Part shown: positions 12,761 to 25,012 of the stretch, in pieces
How positions within the stretch are numbered: position 1 is the first letter of the stretch
How the letters are laid out: every line of letters starts with the position of its first letter
Source: Pegea sp. RAD2-039
Lineage: Eukaryota; Chordata; Thaliacea; Salpida; Salpidae
Direction of reading: 5' to 3'
DNA length: 64,000 bases
Assembly (NCBI GenBank): GCA_034620365.1
Contig: JAQGEQ010000043.1
Span: 496,001 to 560,000, forward strand
Position numbers and translations under genes: made by a program
Notes under the pieces: generated by a model
What the model was told of the DNA's origin: nothing
What the model saw: only the letters and a program-made list of their open reading frames with translations
The model's database searches: none

Positions 12761-13689
12761 AATAAAAGATAACTCATTAAACATGTAGACTTTAGTCATT
12801 TGATTACACATAAAATAATTATATTTCATTTCTAACTTTTGATTAAATTATCTTTTAACTTTAGTTAAATTTTTCGGAGTAATTTAAAACTTTCGAGATT
12901 CAATAATTAAGTTAATTGGATAAATATTAAAAATATGTATTGTTGTTTTGAATAGAAAAAAAAACTGTGATTAAGTAAAATTTTTAAACAAGTTTTAATA
13001 AAAACTAATAGTTTATAAATTTCAATAATTAAACGTACAGAATAAACTTGAAATTCTATTATTAATGAATTTAGTTATTGAAATATCATAGTTTAAATAA
13101 GCATAACATTAAATATCATCAATAAGACATCACTAGGTAATAAAAAAGTTACCAGTGACCTACTAAATGTTGATGATGGTAAAACTACAACAAACTTAAG
13201 AAAAAATGCTTTCACATTCATTAAAAGGATAACAAATTGCAAAAAGGGAAATCACCAAATATGAATTAATTTATCTTACAATAGTTAAGCCTTAATTCTA
13301 TTCTCAATGATTAGTCACCCAAAATACCTAATTTTTCGGTAACTTTAAGAACTATAAATGGAATTTAATTTAGAGAAAGAGTTTAAAAACTAGCTAGTAA
13401 CTAATATCAACAATAAATGAAAATCAAAATGAGCTAGTAAAACTCTAAATTCTCCCTTTTCAAAGTAGAACAAATCTCTTAAGCATCTTCAACATTCCAG
13501 AATCTGAAATTCAATTCTAATTAAAAAGATTTTCAAGCTTTTTAAGAATATTTCTAAAATTATGTTTAGAAAAAAGTACCTCTGATGAAAGTCTACCTCA
13601 AGGCATTTTATGAGGTTAGGTCAGGATCTTTTAATAATAAATCAATTACCACAAAGCTTTAAAACCTCAGTATCGATTTTTCCGACAAA
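12761..13689. other. AT-rich spacer between repeats
   Basis: No exon, RNA gene or recognisable element. The sequence is A/T homopolymer-rich, and its right end runs into the (ATTT)n-type tail of the next LINE copy. Confidence 0.4.
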
Positions 13690-14149
13690 CCCATCTATAT
13701 TTTGTTTATTTATTTATTACAGTAAATACAAAAGAGGGTACCTGAAGAGAGTACTTCTCGCTAACACACATTCTCACAAATAACATCTATTTAGTCAAAA
13801 ATATAGAAAGTAAAAGATGTAACACATGGCATTTCAGTAGTCCTCAAAGCATATGACAGTGAACAGTTACATGGAATGTTAATAATATAAAAAAGAGAAA
13901 AAATCACAGTTTAGAAATGACAATGTTGGCAATATTATAACGGTTCAACTTCTTTTTGAACAACGCGAGTGACTTTGACATGGCAATATCTGATGGCCAC
14001 TGGTTCCATCTATTAATTGTACGGTATGAGAAAACATTTGCTCTGACCAATGTACTAGTTGATATAGGCTTATTAAGATGTAATGTGTGTCGTCTGAGTT
14101 GATATAACTTGAGGAAAGGACTAATGGAAAAGAAATCATCAATCAGTCC

Positions 14150-14330
14150 TGCTTGGTGGCGAAGCGGTTACTACACCTACCTTCTAGCTACGAAGTACCG
14201 GGTTCGACCCTAGGTGGAGACATATTTATAAACCCCTGAGAAAAACCATAAAAGACTTGTGAGAATGTGTGTTAGCGAGATGTGCTCTCCTTTGGCACCC
14301 ACCTACACATTTATGTATATAAAGATAAAG
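14150..14330 (+). mobile_element. tRNA-derived SINE inserted in a LINE
   Basis: A tRNA-like head is followed by a short body and a LINE-like tail. The head has an A box (TGGCGAAGCGG, 14157-14167), an anticodon-arm-like CTTC-TAGCTAC-GAAG hairpin (14181-14195) and a B box (GGTTCGACC, 14201-14209). The tail contains GTGTGTTAGCGAGATGTGCT and CTTTGGCACCC, which closely match the family A LINE tail at 11798-11832 and, reversed, 13738-13780. The element interrupts family A LINE sequence that continues on both sides. I could not see a convincing target-site duplication. Confidence 0.85.
14157..14209 (+). promoter_or_regulatory. Internal RNA polymerase III promoter (A and B boxes) of the SINE
   Basis: A box TGGCGAAGCGG and B box GGTTCGACC are 33 bases apart, the normal spacing for a tRNA-type internal promoter. 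The B box is a near-perfect consensus, which suggests that the copy is not very old. Confidence 0.8.
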
Positions 14331-14574
14331 AACTGAATGTCAATTGAATTGTGGATAATTTTAGAAATAAGAATTAAGTCGTATTTAATCCGTCGCATTT
14401 CCAAGGTATCTAAATTGAAGTAACTGAGACGATGTTATAACTATCATATTTAATATTAAGTTTCCTGCATACCAATCTCGTAAATATGGCCTGAACAGAT
14501 TTGTAAAACTGGATCAAACTAAAAGCAGCAAAAACTTCAAGAAAAATAGGTAAAAGAGCCACGTTAAAAACGAG

Positions 14575-17500
14575 AAGCTGTCCAGGTGAATAAAATCAGG
14601 GACGAAGCCATGCTAATATTGCCTATATTGCCATTATCAATGACCTGGTCATTAACTTTCAGTATTTTTCTGTCATCTCTTAGTTTCTCTGGGGGTTGAT
14701 ACTAACATCTGTACTATTGATACTACCAACCCCTTACTTTATACAATTTGTCAAGTAATGTTTGTAATGTCGGATCTATGGAAAAAGAGATAGACCGTGT
14801 GTCCTATTAGCTTCACTCTAACGAAACCGACCTAATGCTTTTGACTGAGTCCTGGCTATCTGATATGATTTGTCTCCCTAGCTAAGATATCATCAACACT
14901 AAAGGATATGATTTTTTCTTACTTTCTTACTTGGATATGCTTTGAAAGTTTAATTGGTTAATTCAAATTTAAACCTTGTATTTTTGAAAGATAGTTTTCA
15001 AGTTAATTGTGTCGACCCTTTAAACTTAAAATTTAAAATCAGATTCTGTTGTATTCATATCCTTCCTTTAGAGTCCTAAACTAGATCACAATGCTATCTG
15101 AATCTGGGATGTTATTAGTAGTAGTGATATTATTTATTTATTCAATAGCTCTTATATCGAACAAAAAACAAGTATTATGAGCAAAGAGATCATTGAAAGG
15201 TCTTAGGTATCACAATTTAAGATTAACACAGAAAAAATAGAAACACTATAAAGACATATTATAACGGAAATTATGAATGAAAAATTCAATAAAACAAAAT
15301 AGAAAAAAAGTGATGAAACTGGCAGATTTTTATATCACTTGTCAAGAAAAATAATTAATTTTCATTTTTTCAACAAATTTTTTAAAGTTGCGACAGATTT
15401 TGATACAGTGAGAGAATCGGGGAGGGAATTTCAAGCCTTGGCTATTATCTTTATTTGTTTAAAGATTTTAATCTTTTAAATATGAATGAAATTGTTCTTC
15501 TACGTTTCGATTAATCCTCTATTGACACCTTTCTCAATTTTATAATAAACATTTTCTAACTCAATGTCTTTTTGAAAGCACTCATTCAGAAATATAAATT
15601 TTGGATCTTTTAATCTGTAACATTCAAAGCTTAACAAATTACTTTTCAGTTTATTTTTCTTCCTTCTCTCCCACCTGTAAATATTTTTTTATTTTTTCGA
15701 TGGTTCAGTTTAATCCATCTATAGTGATATGGAGTATCCTAACTTCTATCAATCCAACTTTAAACAGATTAACACTTATCTCTCCTCTTTTAATTGGAAA
15801 TGCATGATTAATAAAAACGCAGCTTTAAAGTCTTGCTATCGCAATTCCATCGAAATTTTGACCATTTAGATTTCAAATATTTGTTTCACTGAAAGTTCAT
15901 TCCCACCTCAACCGTATTAAACGTTCACCTCACGTTGAAGCTTGAAGACAAAGGCATTAGTAATAGCAAATTTTATTTTTCATAACCTAGGCAGTTTTCC
16001 GTTTTTCACCTAGTTCTTTTACTGGTCTTTTTTTAAAGCTCTTGCTGCTTTTTAGTTCGATCTGGTTGTATATAAACACGGTTGGTTTGATCAGAGCAAT
16101 CAATGTTGAGTTTTCAAAGTTTTCGCAGTTTATTTCTGATTGATTGAATGAGAGCTTTTTGATAATTGGTCTTTTTTAAAGCTCTTCAGCTAGGTCAACC
16201 GTCTTTCTTCAAGGCGTCTTCCTTCATCAAAAGAACCTTTTTCTCTGCCCACTAAAATAAAGTTTGAAAGTCTTGCTTTGTATTGAGGACTGGGACATCT
16301 TTTTAAGACTCAGGGATGTTAAAGATATTGAGATATTTAAAGTCTCATGCAGACATTTCAGCCTCCTTAGTTGACATGATTCTTGAAGATACTTACAATT
16401 ATTTTATATTGAGGAATTTTGATTAGCCAGTTTATTTGATTTTTCAAAGTTTTATTTGAGTCACATAAGTATACGGAAGCTTATGAGCGTGGAATTCATT
16501 TATTAGTTCTTCTAAAAAAATTTGACCTTTCTAGTTAGGCTTTTTATATCAGTATGAATCTTTTTGAACTCCGTTCAACATTTCCTGGCTTTTTAGCGGT
16601 GTTTACTACGACAGCATCATTGACCCTCTTCTCGGTAATATTTACGTCAATGATATTACAGCTTATCTTTCATCTCTAAGTGGCTATGAATTTGATACTC
16701 TTTGCAAATAATACCAAAGTTCTTTTTCAATTACCCTTCAATCTTTTTTGCAGTCTACTGATTTGTGCATTAAACACACAATTCAAGCTAGCTGCCGACA
16801 AATGATTATGCCTGTTAATAAGTCAACCTTTAAACTCTTACCGAACATCATCTTGTTTTTATTCAAGCAACATAAAAATCCTCCAAAATCAGGTAATTAA
16901 AGACTTAGGCTTCTCCACGTCTTACGATTCAAAATGGTTTCACCATGTAAACTATTTGCTCAGAATAGGTTTGTATGCTTCATACTAAATTTTCAAAAGT
17001 TCTAAAACCAGAAGTATCTGGATGCTGTTAAAACTGTTCATCACATACATCTATCCCAAATTAGAGTTCAAATCCTTCATATGTAGTTCTCACCTTAAAA
17101 AAAATATTAAAAATCATGAATCCGCTCAACAATTGTCTACTAGAAAAGCTTTTTCTAGATGTGGCATACCGTTTTCTTCATATAAGGACCGTCTTTATAA
17201 GTTTGATTTAAAATTCATGTAATATTGATGCCTTTTCTCCGACATCGTACTACTAATAAGATGATTTTTTTCATCTTAAAAGAATAATTATTTTAAAGAT
17301 CGTCACTTTTTATATCTCCTTAGCGATTTTTCATTCAAAAGTAATCCACTCAACTACTTTTATAACATCCAGTGGACTAACAGCTTTTTTATTTGATAAC
17401 CACAGTTTATAATCTTCTTTTTAACTCCATTACTACGTGATAATCTATTGCATCTTTTAGAAAAATAGATAATTTTATAAACAAATGATATATAATGCTG

Positions 17501-17610
17501 CAAGTTTCTTTATTTCCCTTTTGTGCATAATGATTGAGTGGTGCTATAAACTTTTTCATTGTCTCCTTGCTATCCATGTGTCGAATAAAATAAATAAATA
17601 AATATATATA
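14575..17610 (+). mobile_element. Long degenerate LINE with endonuclease and RT remnants
   Basis: Broken non-LTR retrotransposon. An apurinic-type endonuclease remnant is readable at about 14770-14940 (LLTESWLSDM, then INTKGYDFF). RT-side remnants at 16590-17220 include ANNTKVLFQL in place of the active-site block, IKDLGFSTSYDSKW, KLFITYIYPKLEFKS and SSYKDRLYKF. That order is normal for CR1/jockey-like LINEs; the clade is not certain. Stops and frameshifts break it throughout. The 3' UTR ends near 17590 in GAATAAAATAAATAAATAAA, followed by an AT dinucleotide run. A second LINE fragment (15125-15445) sits inside it on the other strand. Confidence 0.8.
15125..15445 (-). mobile_element. LINE family B 3' end nested in the degenerate LINE
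   Basis: On the minus strand it ends with TTTGCTCATAATACTTGTTTTTTGTTCGATATAAGAGC and an AATAAATAA tail, matching 4905-4985. The inner part (GTGATGAAACTGGCAGATTTTTATATCAC, 15311-15339) is the reverse complement of 4747-4775 with few changes. It interrupts the larger plus-strand LINE. Confidence 0.75.
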
Positions 17611-19914
17611 TATACAAACAACTATTTAAATTCTTGTTTGAAATTCATCATCATAAGGTTTTATATAAAACTATTTAATGCTGATATTGCAGTATTTGCG
17701 AAAAAAATCATTCTAGCTTTAGTTTTTTTATATGTTTTAAGTTGAAGTTCTAAGTTGCGAGTTTTTTAAGTTTAGAAAATATATTTATCGGATTTAGTCA
17801 AATTATTTGTTTTATGATTAAAAAAGTTTTTATAGTACATTCCATTATGATTCCTTTATAATCTTTTATAACATATAAAATTAACTTGATTATTCTTATT
17901 ATAAATGACAATGAAAATATATTCATACTTTGTTTTTTATGAATCAACTATATTTCGAAAACCACTTTTATAGATAAGTATTCTCAAAAAAAAAACTAAC
18001 AAAATTCTGGCCAACAAAAGCTTCTAATATATAAGATTTAAAAAATAGTATAAAGAATGAATAAATGTTTGTAGTTTTTGTAAATTTAAAAATTGTCTTC
18101 CAAAATTTTATATTTATTTAGTTTTGTGACGAAGGTTTATTTTCATTTCACAAGATTCACTTCAAAACCAAGACTGAATTAGTTCTAACCACGCTATTTT
18201 TACAAATGTTTAACCTACAATTATTATTTTTTAATCTGTTACATCATTGCTAATTATATTTCAAATATTATAACAATTAGTTAGTTAAAATAGTAAATTA
18301 ATTTCATCTACTGTACCTTTAATTATTTAAATAAATGTCCATTAAAATGTAGCTTAAAAAGTTTTTAAGAGATGATTGTATAAATTAAAAAATAGCTAAT
18401 CCACAAAATGTTTTCTTATAATTTCACTTTTCTAAATTAACTTGATGTATAATCGCTTTTTCTGCTTTCTATTCATAAAATGTACATTTTTGTAAAACTA
18501 TTCTTCGTACTTTTATTTCTTAAACAAACACAATTCCTTTGAAATCAAGTGGATTGCTTTGTAGTATGTTTTTAATTTTTCCTGAAATTTGTTTACAAAG
18601 ACATATTATATGGTAGACATTTCTGGCCTAGTTAACCAAATTCTTATGGAATGAGAACTACCGGTATTGGTTATAGTTCATTTACTTACTTTTGTAATTT
18701 TTGAACTCAAGAAAATTGTTGTTAAACTTGAATATTTTCCTTTATGCCTTAAAGACAATAAATTTTCTCTTTTTTTATCGTTTTGTTTTTAATCTTGTTG
18801 ATAAAAATTTGACATAAATTTCGAAATCAAACTTGAAAAGGTGAACTATTGTAAAAAAATTATAGCGGATAAATAACAGAAATATAAAAATTGATTTGTT
18901 GACAACCAAAAATTTTATATATTATTAATTATATAATCGAAAAATTTGATTTTAAAAGAAGACTTATAAACTTTATTTTATTGGCTTTATACTTTTTGTT
19001 GATAAGTTGAGATATAACTTTTTTGACCATGAGTTACATTATAAACATATTGTTTTGATTAATTGTTTTTATACTGATTTTGTGTTTTTATACTTTATAG
19101 AGATTTCATAGTAAAAGGTTAATTTTTGTTATACACAGCTATTTTTTATAAACCTTTTATTGGGATATTTAATTTTTCTAACAGTTTGAAAATTTAATTG
19201 TTAAAAAATGTAAATCTCGTCAAATAGTTCTTTGATGATTTTTTTAAATGAAAGGAAATATTTATGGGTTCAAATATTAATGATTTTTACACAACCTAAA
19301 TATGTTCTCTATTGGTTTATTATTTAATAAAATATCATAAATATTAAATTATAATTTTCTAAAATTTATATTAGCTATAAAATAATATATTTTGTTTTTA
19401 GTTTTTATATATCAATGATTTTAAAATAAATCCTATTTCTTAAACTAAGAAATACTCGAACATAAAATTTAACTTTTAGTGATTAATAGAAGCAAACTTA
19501 TCACTTCATTATTTAATTTTAACATTGTAAGTTTTTTGTTCAATTTTTTTTTATAATATGATAATAACAGATATTTCGTATTTATTAAAACAGCATTGAT
19601 CATAAGATTAAAATTTGTTTCTCTAGTATTAAAATAATGAAATATTATTAGTCTTACTATTTACTTGCATTGTATATATTTATATAATCATGGGAAAACT
19701 TGATTGGTTTTCATATATTTTTCAATTTTAAAAATATTTAAATCTAATTAAGTATTATGTTTATAAAACTGGTTAAGATTATTTTTAGATTTATGTTTTA
19801 CTTTTCAAGGTTTCTGTTTTTTATTGATGATAAAAAATTAGTCAACTTATTTAGTTGCTACAACTGTTTTTGGAATAGGTTATGAATATTATTCTATCAT
19901 AAAAAATCAGGAAG
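17611..19914. other. Intergenic AT-rich sequence upstream of the B56 gene
   Basis: Very AT-rich, with many T and A runs and no coding exon. It should contain the promoter and 5' UTR of the B56 gene, but no element is clear enough to name. Confidence 0.4.
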
Positions 19915-22900
19915 ATGTCCGCTGGTGCCGCTGAAAAAGAGTTAGCTTTTAAGCGAAAATCTATTCATAAACTTCCAGACCAAAAAAGATCTCAAAGTTC
20001 ATCAAATTTTAATGCAAAAAAGATTGAATTAGTTCCTTTAGATCTTTTAAAAGGTACTATGTGTTATAAACAAATATTTTGCTGAAACTTAGTCAACTTG
20101 CTCTTAGTTTAGACTGGTATATTTTGTTTTAATAGCTTAATTTTAAACTAGTCAAGAATTAATAATTCTTTTATGTAGTTCTGGAGACCTTATAAAACTA
20201 ATTATTGTTCATAAAATCCTTATAAACTTAAGACAACTTAATATTTGTATTTGATATTTGATTCAAATTTTTATCTTCATCAATATTTAATTATTTACTT
20301 TTTTATCTTTCAAGATGTATCTGTAACCGACCAACCAAATCTCTTAATTAAAAAGCTGCAGCAATGTTGTGTGATTTTTAATTTTATGAATGCAACTGAA
20401 GATATTCAGGTGAAAATTTTTTTTGTGTTAATCCCCCTATGATAGTCTACAATTCTTAACTGTTCTATTGTAGCTTTCATTTTCATTATTTGATATTGTG
20501 TAATGATTTACTTTTACTGATTAACATACAGCCTTTGATGTTTTTAACTTAGCTTATTTACTTTTAGTATAATTATTTATAAAAAATATGTAAAATCTCC
20601 TGATTTTAAAACTTATTTGAAATCTAAGATTTTATCTTAAGCTTTATGTTGTATCAATTATATAAGTTAATAAATTTCTTAGATAAAGTAGCTCTTAAAT
20701 TAAGCTGTTTAATACAGCAATTATTAAGCACTAAAAATATTTGATATATTTTTATAAGATTCTAATAGTTTATATTCAAAGATATGTGTTATTCTGATAT
20801 TAATTTTCATTGTGTGTATAATTATTGTAAGTTGTAATTATTTTTAGGGCAAGGAAGTGAAAAGAGCTTGTTTAAATGAGGTTTTGGATTACTTTTATAC
20901 CACAAAAGGAGTTCTTACTGAAGCCATGTACCCATATGTAATTACAATGGTAAATTCCTATTTGTTATTCTTTTTGATCATTTCTTTATCACTTTAAAAG
21001 GTTCATTTATGAATAAACAACTTTTCAATTTTGTTTGTTAATCTTTCGTACAAAATTTTATGTTTTTTGAGTTGAAAATTAAAAAACTCTTTCTGCTAAA
21101 TATTTAAGTAAACACTTAAGTTATTTGTTTTCACATATTTGTATGTGTTGATACTTTGATAAAGTGTACTTCAATTTACAAATGTAAAGTTCTAAATTAT
21201 CAATTCACTAAAAAGCTCAACTTTTTTTCGATTACTTCTCAAATATTCACATTTTTTAATTATATCATTTATTTATTTACCAGCAGTTTTATTTGTATCA
21301 TAAATTTATCTAAAAGTCTGAATATTGAAATAAAATCCTGAAATTTTTACTATTTTTTAAAGTTTTCATTAAAATTGATAGATTTGTAAGAATATTTTTC
21401 GAGCGCTTCCTCCATCAGACTCCCTAGAATTTGATGCAGAAGAAGAAAACCCAACTTTAGAAGCTTCTTGGCCTCATTTACAGGTAGACTAGCTAAAATC
21501 TTTATCTTGCTTATAAACATACATCATTGATGTAATGAGATTATTTAATCTTCAGCCTTTATCTGCCATCTAATTATAATCGATTACAATTAATTAATGA
21601 TAGTTTTACTACCTTGTTGTTATAAACACACTAACTTGTTTTTCATCAATTTTCTGCAGCTGGTATATGAACTATTTCTGAGTATTTTAGAAAGTCCTGA
21701 CTTTCAGCATTCAATTGCCAAGAAGTACATCGACCAAAAGCTAGTACTAGAGGTGACTTGATTAAACTGTTTAAGTTCTATATAAAATTGAAATGTTTTT
21801 GGCAAGCTATTGGAGTTATTTGCAACCGAAGATCCACGTGAAAGAGACCTTCTCAAAACAGTTCTCCATAGGGTTTATGGAAAGTTCCTTGGATTAAGAG
21901 CTTTTATTAGAAGACATATGAACAATATATTTCTAACGTAAGAGCTTACTGTTTTGGAGTATTTAATAAAAAACATTTGGTTCCTAAACCTATTTTTTTT
22001 GTGAATCTCTTATCGCTATTTAAAAGATATTTACTAAACTCAGAAAAGTTCAACTGTTTGTTTTTTGAGCTATTTTAAAATCAGTTTACTTTGAGATAAA
22101 TTTAATGTTTTAGTTTCACAACTACTTTTTCTAAATATTTGAAACTCAGTAATTAGCACATAAATAAACTTTTTTAATTCATTTCTGATTTGATAATCAC
22201 TAAAAAATCCAACAAACTATTCCAATCATCTAATTTTTACAGATTTATTTACGAAAAGGAGCAGTTTCCAGGTATTCCTGAATTACTGGAAATTCTTGGG
22301 AGGTTGGTAATTTACAAACACACCATGTAGTAAAACATCGAACCTTTTACACCGGAACTTCACTATTTGCTGTCAAAAAACTTGTTTTATTCACTACTGC
22401 TGTGTGGCTAGCTAGCTGTTTGTTTTTGGAGGCGTTAAAACTCGCAATTTGATCTAAATTCTTTTTTTTGTCACACTTTTCAATGATTTCATTTCAAATG
22501 AACTTTATGATAAAATTTTCTGCTAGTGGCAATTTGATCTGTGTATCAATGACTCATATCAATTTCATTTACAGCATTATAAATGGTTTTGCATTGCCTC
22601 TCAAGCCCGAACATCGCCAATTCCTCCTTAGAGTTCTTATCCCACTCCATAAGACCCGTGGTCTGATCATGTTTCACGCGCAGGTGAGGTATTTTAATTT
22701 TTTATCGTTAAAAGGTCAAAGCAAGCTCTCACTAACCACCAATGCATGGTCTTCTCGATAATTTCAAAACTTTTTACTTGCTTACATACTGTTGTGGATA
22801 TTTACTGAATTTGAATTTGTTTACAGCTAGCTTATTGTGTGATTCAATTCCTTGATAAGGACGCCTCTCTAACACTACCGGTAACAACAACTTTTCTGAT

Positions 22901-25012
22901 TATTTGGTGCAAATTTGAGTTTTATAAAATTCTTCAAGTTCAATTGAAATTTAATGATTTTTAAAACTACTTTAAAAAAACTACTGAAAGCAGAAAAATG
23001 TTCACTTAACTTTTTAAGATGAATTTAATGCTTGCAGGTGGTTCAAGGTATTCTAAAATACTGGCCACAAACATGCAGTGCTAAAGAAGTGATGTTTCTT
23101 TCTGAAATTGAAGAGATTCTGGATATTATGGAGCCAGCTCAATTTACATTAGTTAAAAATGAACTTTTTAACCAGCTAGCAAAATGTGTGGCGAGTCCTC
23201 ATTTTCAAGTAAAAGTTCTTTCATAAAATTGTAAAAAAAAACAATTTGAAATCGACTAAAAGTAGTTTAAAAGTTCAACAGAGAATAAAGTAAATCATTT
23301 ATTGATAGGTAACTCTTCTTGTTTAGTTTCCATTCAAATAAACGTTTATGCTTGATTTCTGATTTGACGAAATAAAAGATAATTTGTTTGTGGTTATATG
23401 AATTACAAATTTGTTTAATTCGGCTGACAGGTTGCTGTTGGCCTACATCCTTTTAAATATAAAACTTTTATTGTTTCTCTTCAATTAGTACAATCAAATA
23501 CGACATAATTAAGTGAATCTTAGAAATAGTTTCATCTTCATCTACTGGTGTACAGGTGGCTGAACGCGCTTTATACTTTTGGAATAACGAGTATATATTG
23601 ACACTTATTGAAGAACATTCATCCACCATTCTACCAATAATGTTTTCTAGTTTGTATCAAATATCTAAAGACCACTGGAACCAGTAAGTTATTATCAATT
23701 CTACTTTTCTTCTGAATGAACTAAATTTTTGAAACAAGTTAGTTTTTGTTTGAGTTTCCTTCTTACCTTTATACTCCATTAACATTTTTTATATTGCGAG
23801 TTACCTTAAACAAAATTTTAAATATTTTATACTCCTGTTGTTTGATTGATATATTTTAAAGAAAACGAATTTCGAGTTCAATTGATAATCAATAATAATT
23901 GAGAATTTCAACATCCAAATGAAACCATCTGCTTCTGATATTCTAAAGAGTTTTTTTATATTAGAGTTAATCTTTATATATTTGTTTATTGTTGATATTC
24001 ATCATTTGAAAAACATTAATATTCAAATTTAATCTCTGATAAGCTTTCAAATTTATTAATTAATTTTTGGACTTTGCAAGTTATATTTTAAGAAGGGTGG
24101 TTGACTTTTATGCTGATTAATTTTTTTGTAGAACAATCGTCACATTGGTGTACAACGTCCTAAAGACATTAATGGAGATGAACACAGACGTTTTCGATAG
24201 TTTGACTGCTTCATATAAAGCTGAACAGCAAAAGTAATTATTTTTAGATTTTATGAGTTTAATTTCATTAACAAAATTATTTCCTATCTTTAAACTCCTA
24301 CTGTTTACAAGATACCAGAAGCGACATCATCATTAAAATTTAATGAGAGTTGATAAGTTTCATGGTTTGCAGCAACAATTTCAGTTTTATTGTTGATGCT
24401 TCTTAACTTGACTTATATATACATGTTTTGATGATAGAATATATCTTAATTGATAACAAGATCAAAAATTTTAAATAATTTAACATGTAAAGATAGTTTT
24501 TAACTTTTATGAAATCTATTTAATCTGAAAAAATATTTTTTCTCAACTAAATAGATTTGGTGAAATTTATCTAGTAAATAAAACTATCGAAAAACAATTG
24601 CTTATTTATCAGGAAATAAATATCAAAAGTTATTTATGAAAAGCAAATATTTTAATTTCATCTCAAACTCATATTTGATCCAAACTCAATAACTAAAACT
24701 TTCTTCAGTTTATTTTGAAATACTTTCAAAATATAAGTAACAAAATCGAAGCTTTAATAGAAAAATTCTCTAAAATACTTCTTTCAAATCATTAAAAAAC
24801 TATTTTTAAAACCAATAAACACTTTAGGTTTTAATCTAAAACCTTTTTATTCAGCTTTTTTTTAACATTTTTAGTTTAACAAAAAAACTTTCATCAAATT
24901 TGTTTCTTGCAGAGAACTGGAGAGGCAAAGAGAAAGAGAAGATTTGTGGAAGAAATTAGATGGTTTGAGTTTGAAGTCTGCTTCTGATGACTTTGATGAA
25001 AAACGCAACTGA
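19915..25012 (+). CDS. PPP2R5: PP2A regulatory subunit B56 (B' family)
   Basis: Targeting subunit of protein phosphatase 2A. It binds the A/C core and recruits LxxIxE-motif substrates in cytoplasm and nucleus. Thirteen exons: 19915-20053, 20315-20409, 20848-20949, 21382-21483, 21660-21752, 21807-21937, 22243-22302, 22575-22683, 22827-22880, 23038-23208, 23556-23683, 24132-24233, 24913-25012. They join in phase to 461 residues, normal for the family. The HEAT-like core is highly conserved, with [93 protein letters not shown] and [13 protein letters not shown]. The LHR...Y..F..LR segment forms the LxxIxE pocket in known structures and looks intact. The basic N-terminus and the charged coiled tail ([15 protein letters not shown]) resemble the alpha/beta/epsilon class. 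No defect is seen. The ATG at 19915 lies just after an AG-rich leader. Confidence 0.97.

Larger units (their letters stand above)
13690..14560 (-). mobile_element. LINE family A 3' end, minus orientation, split by a SINE
   Basis: On the minus strand this is the same 3' end as 11271-11865. From right to left it gives the block around ACGAGATTGGTATGCAGGAAAC (14460-14490), the frame remnant encoding INRWNQWPSDIAMSKS-like residues (13960-14030), then TTTCTAAACTGTGATTTTTT, GAGAAGTACTCTCTTCAGG and a TTTATTTATTTATTAC-type tail at 13700-13720. About 180 bp of unrelated SINE sequence (14150-14330) interrupts it. Confidence 0.8.

Noticed and set aside
14150..14222. Functional tRNA gene
   Set aside because: A and B boxes are good, but acceptor-stem pairing is not convincing, the body continues into a LINE-like tail, and the unit interrupts a LINE. 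A tRNA-derived SINE explains it better.
22468..22761. 97-codon frame as a separate gene
   Set aside because: Its middle part is exon 8 of the B56 gene read in the correct frame; the ends are intron sequence.
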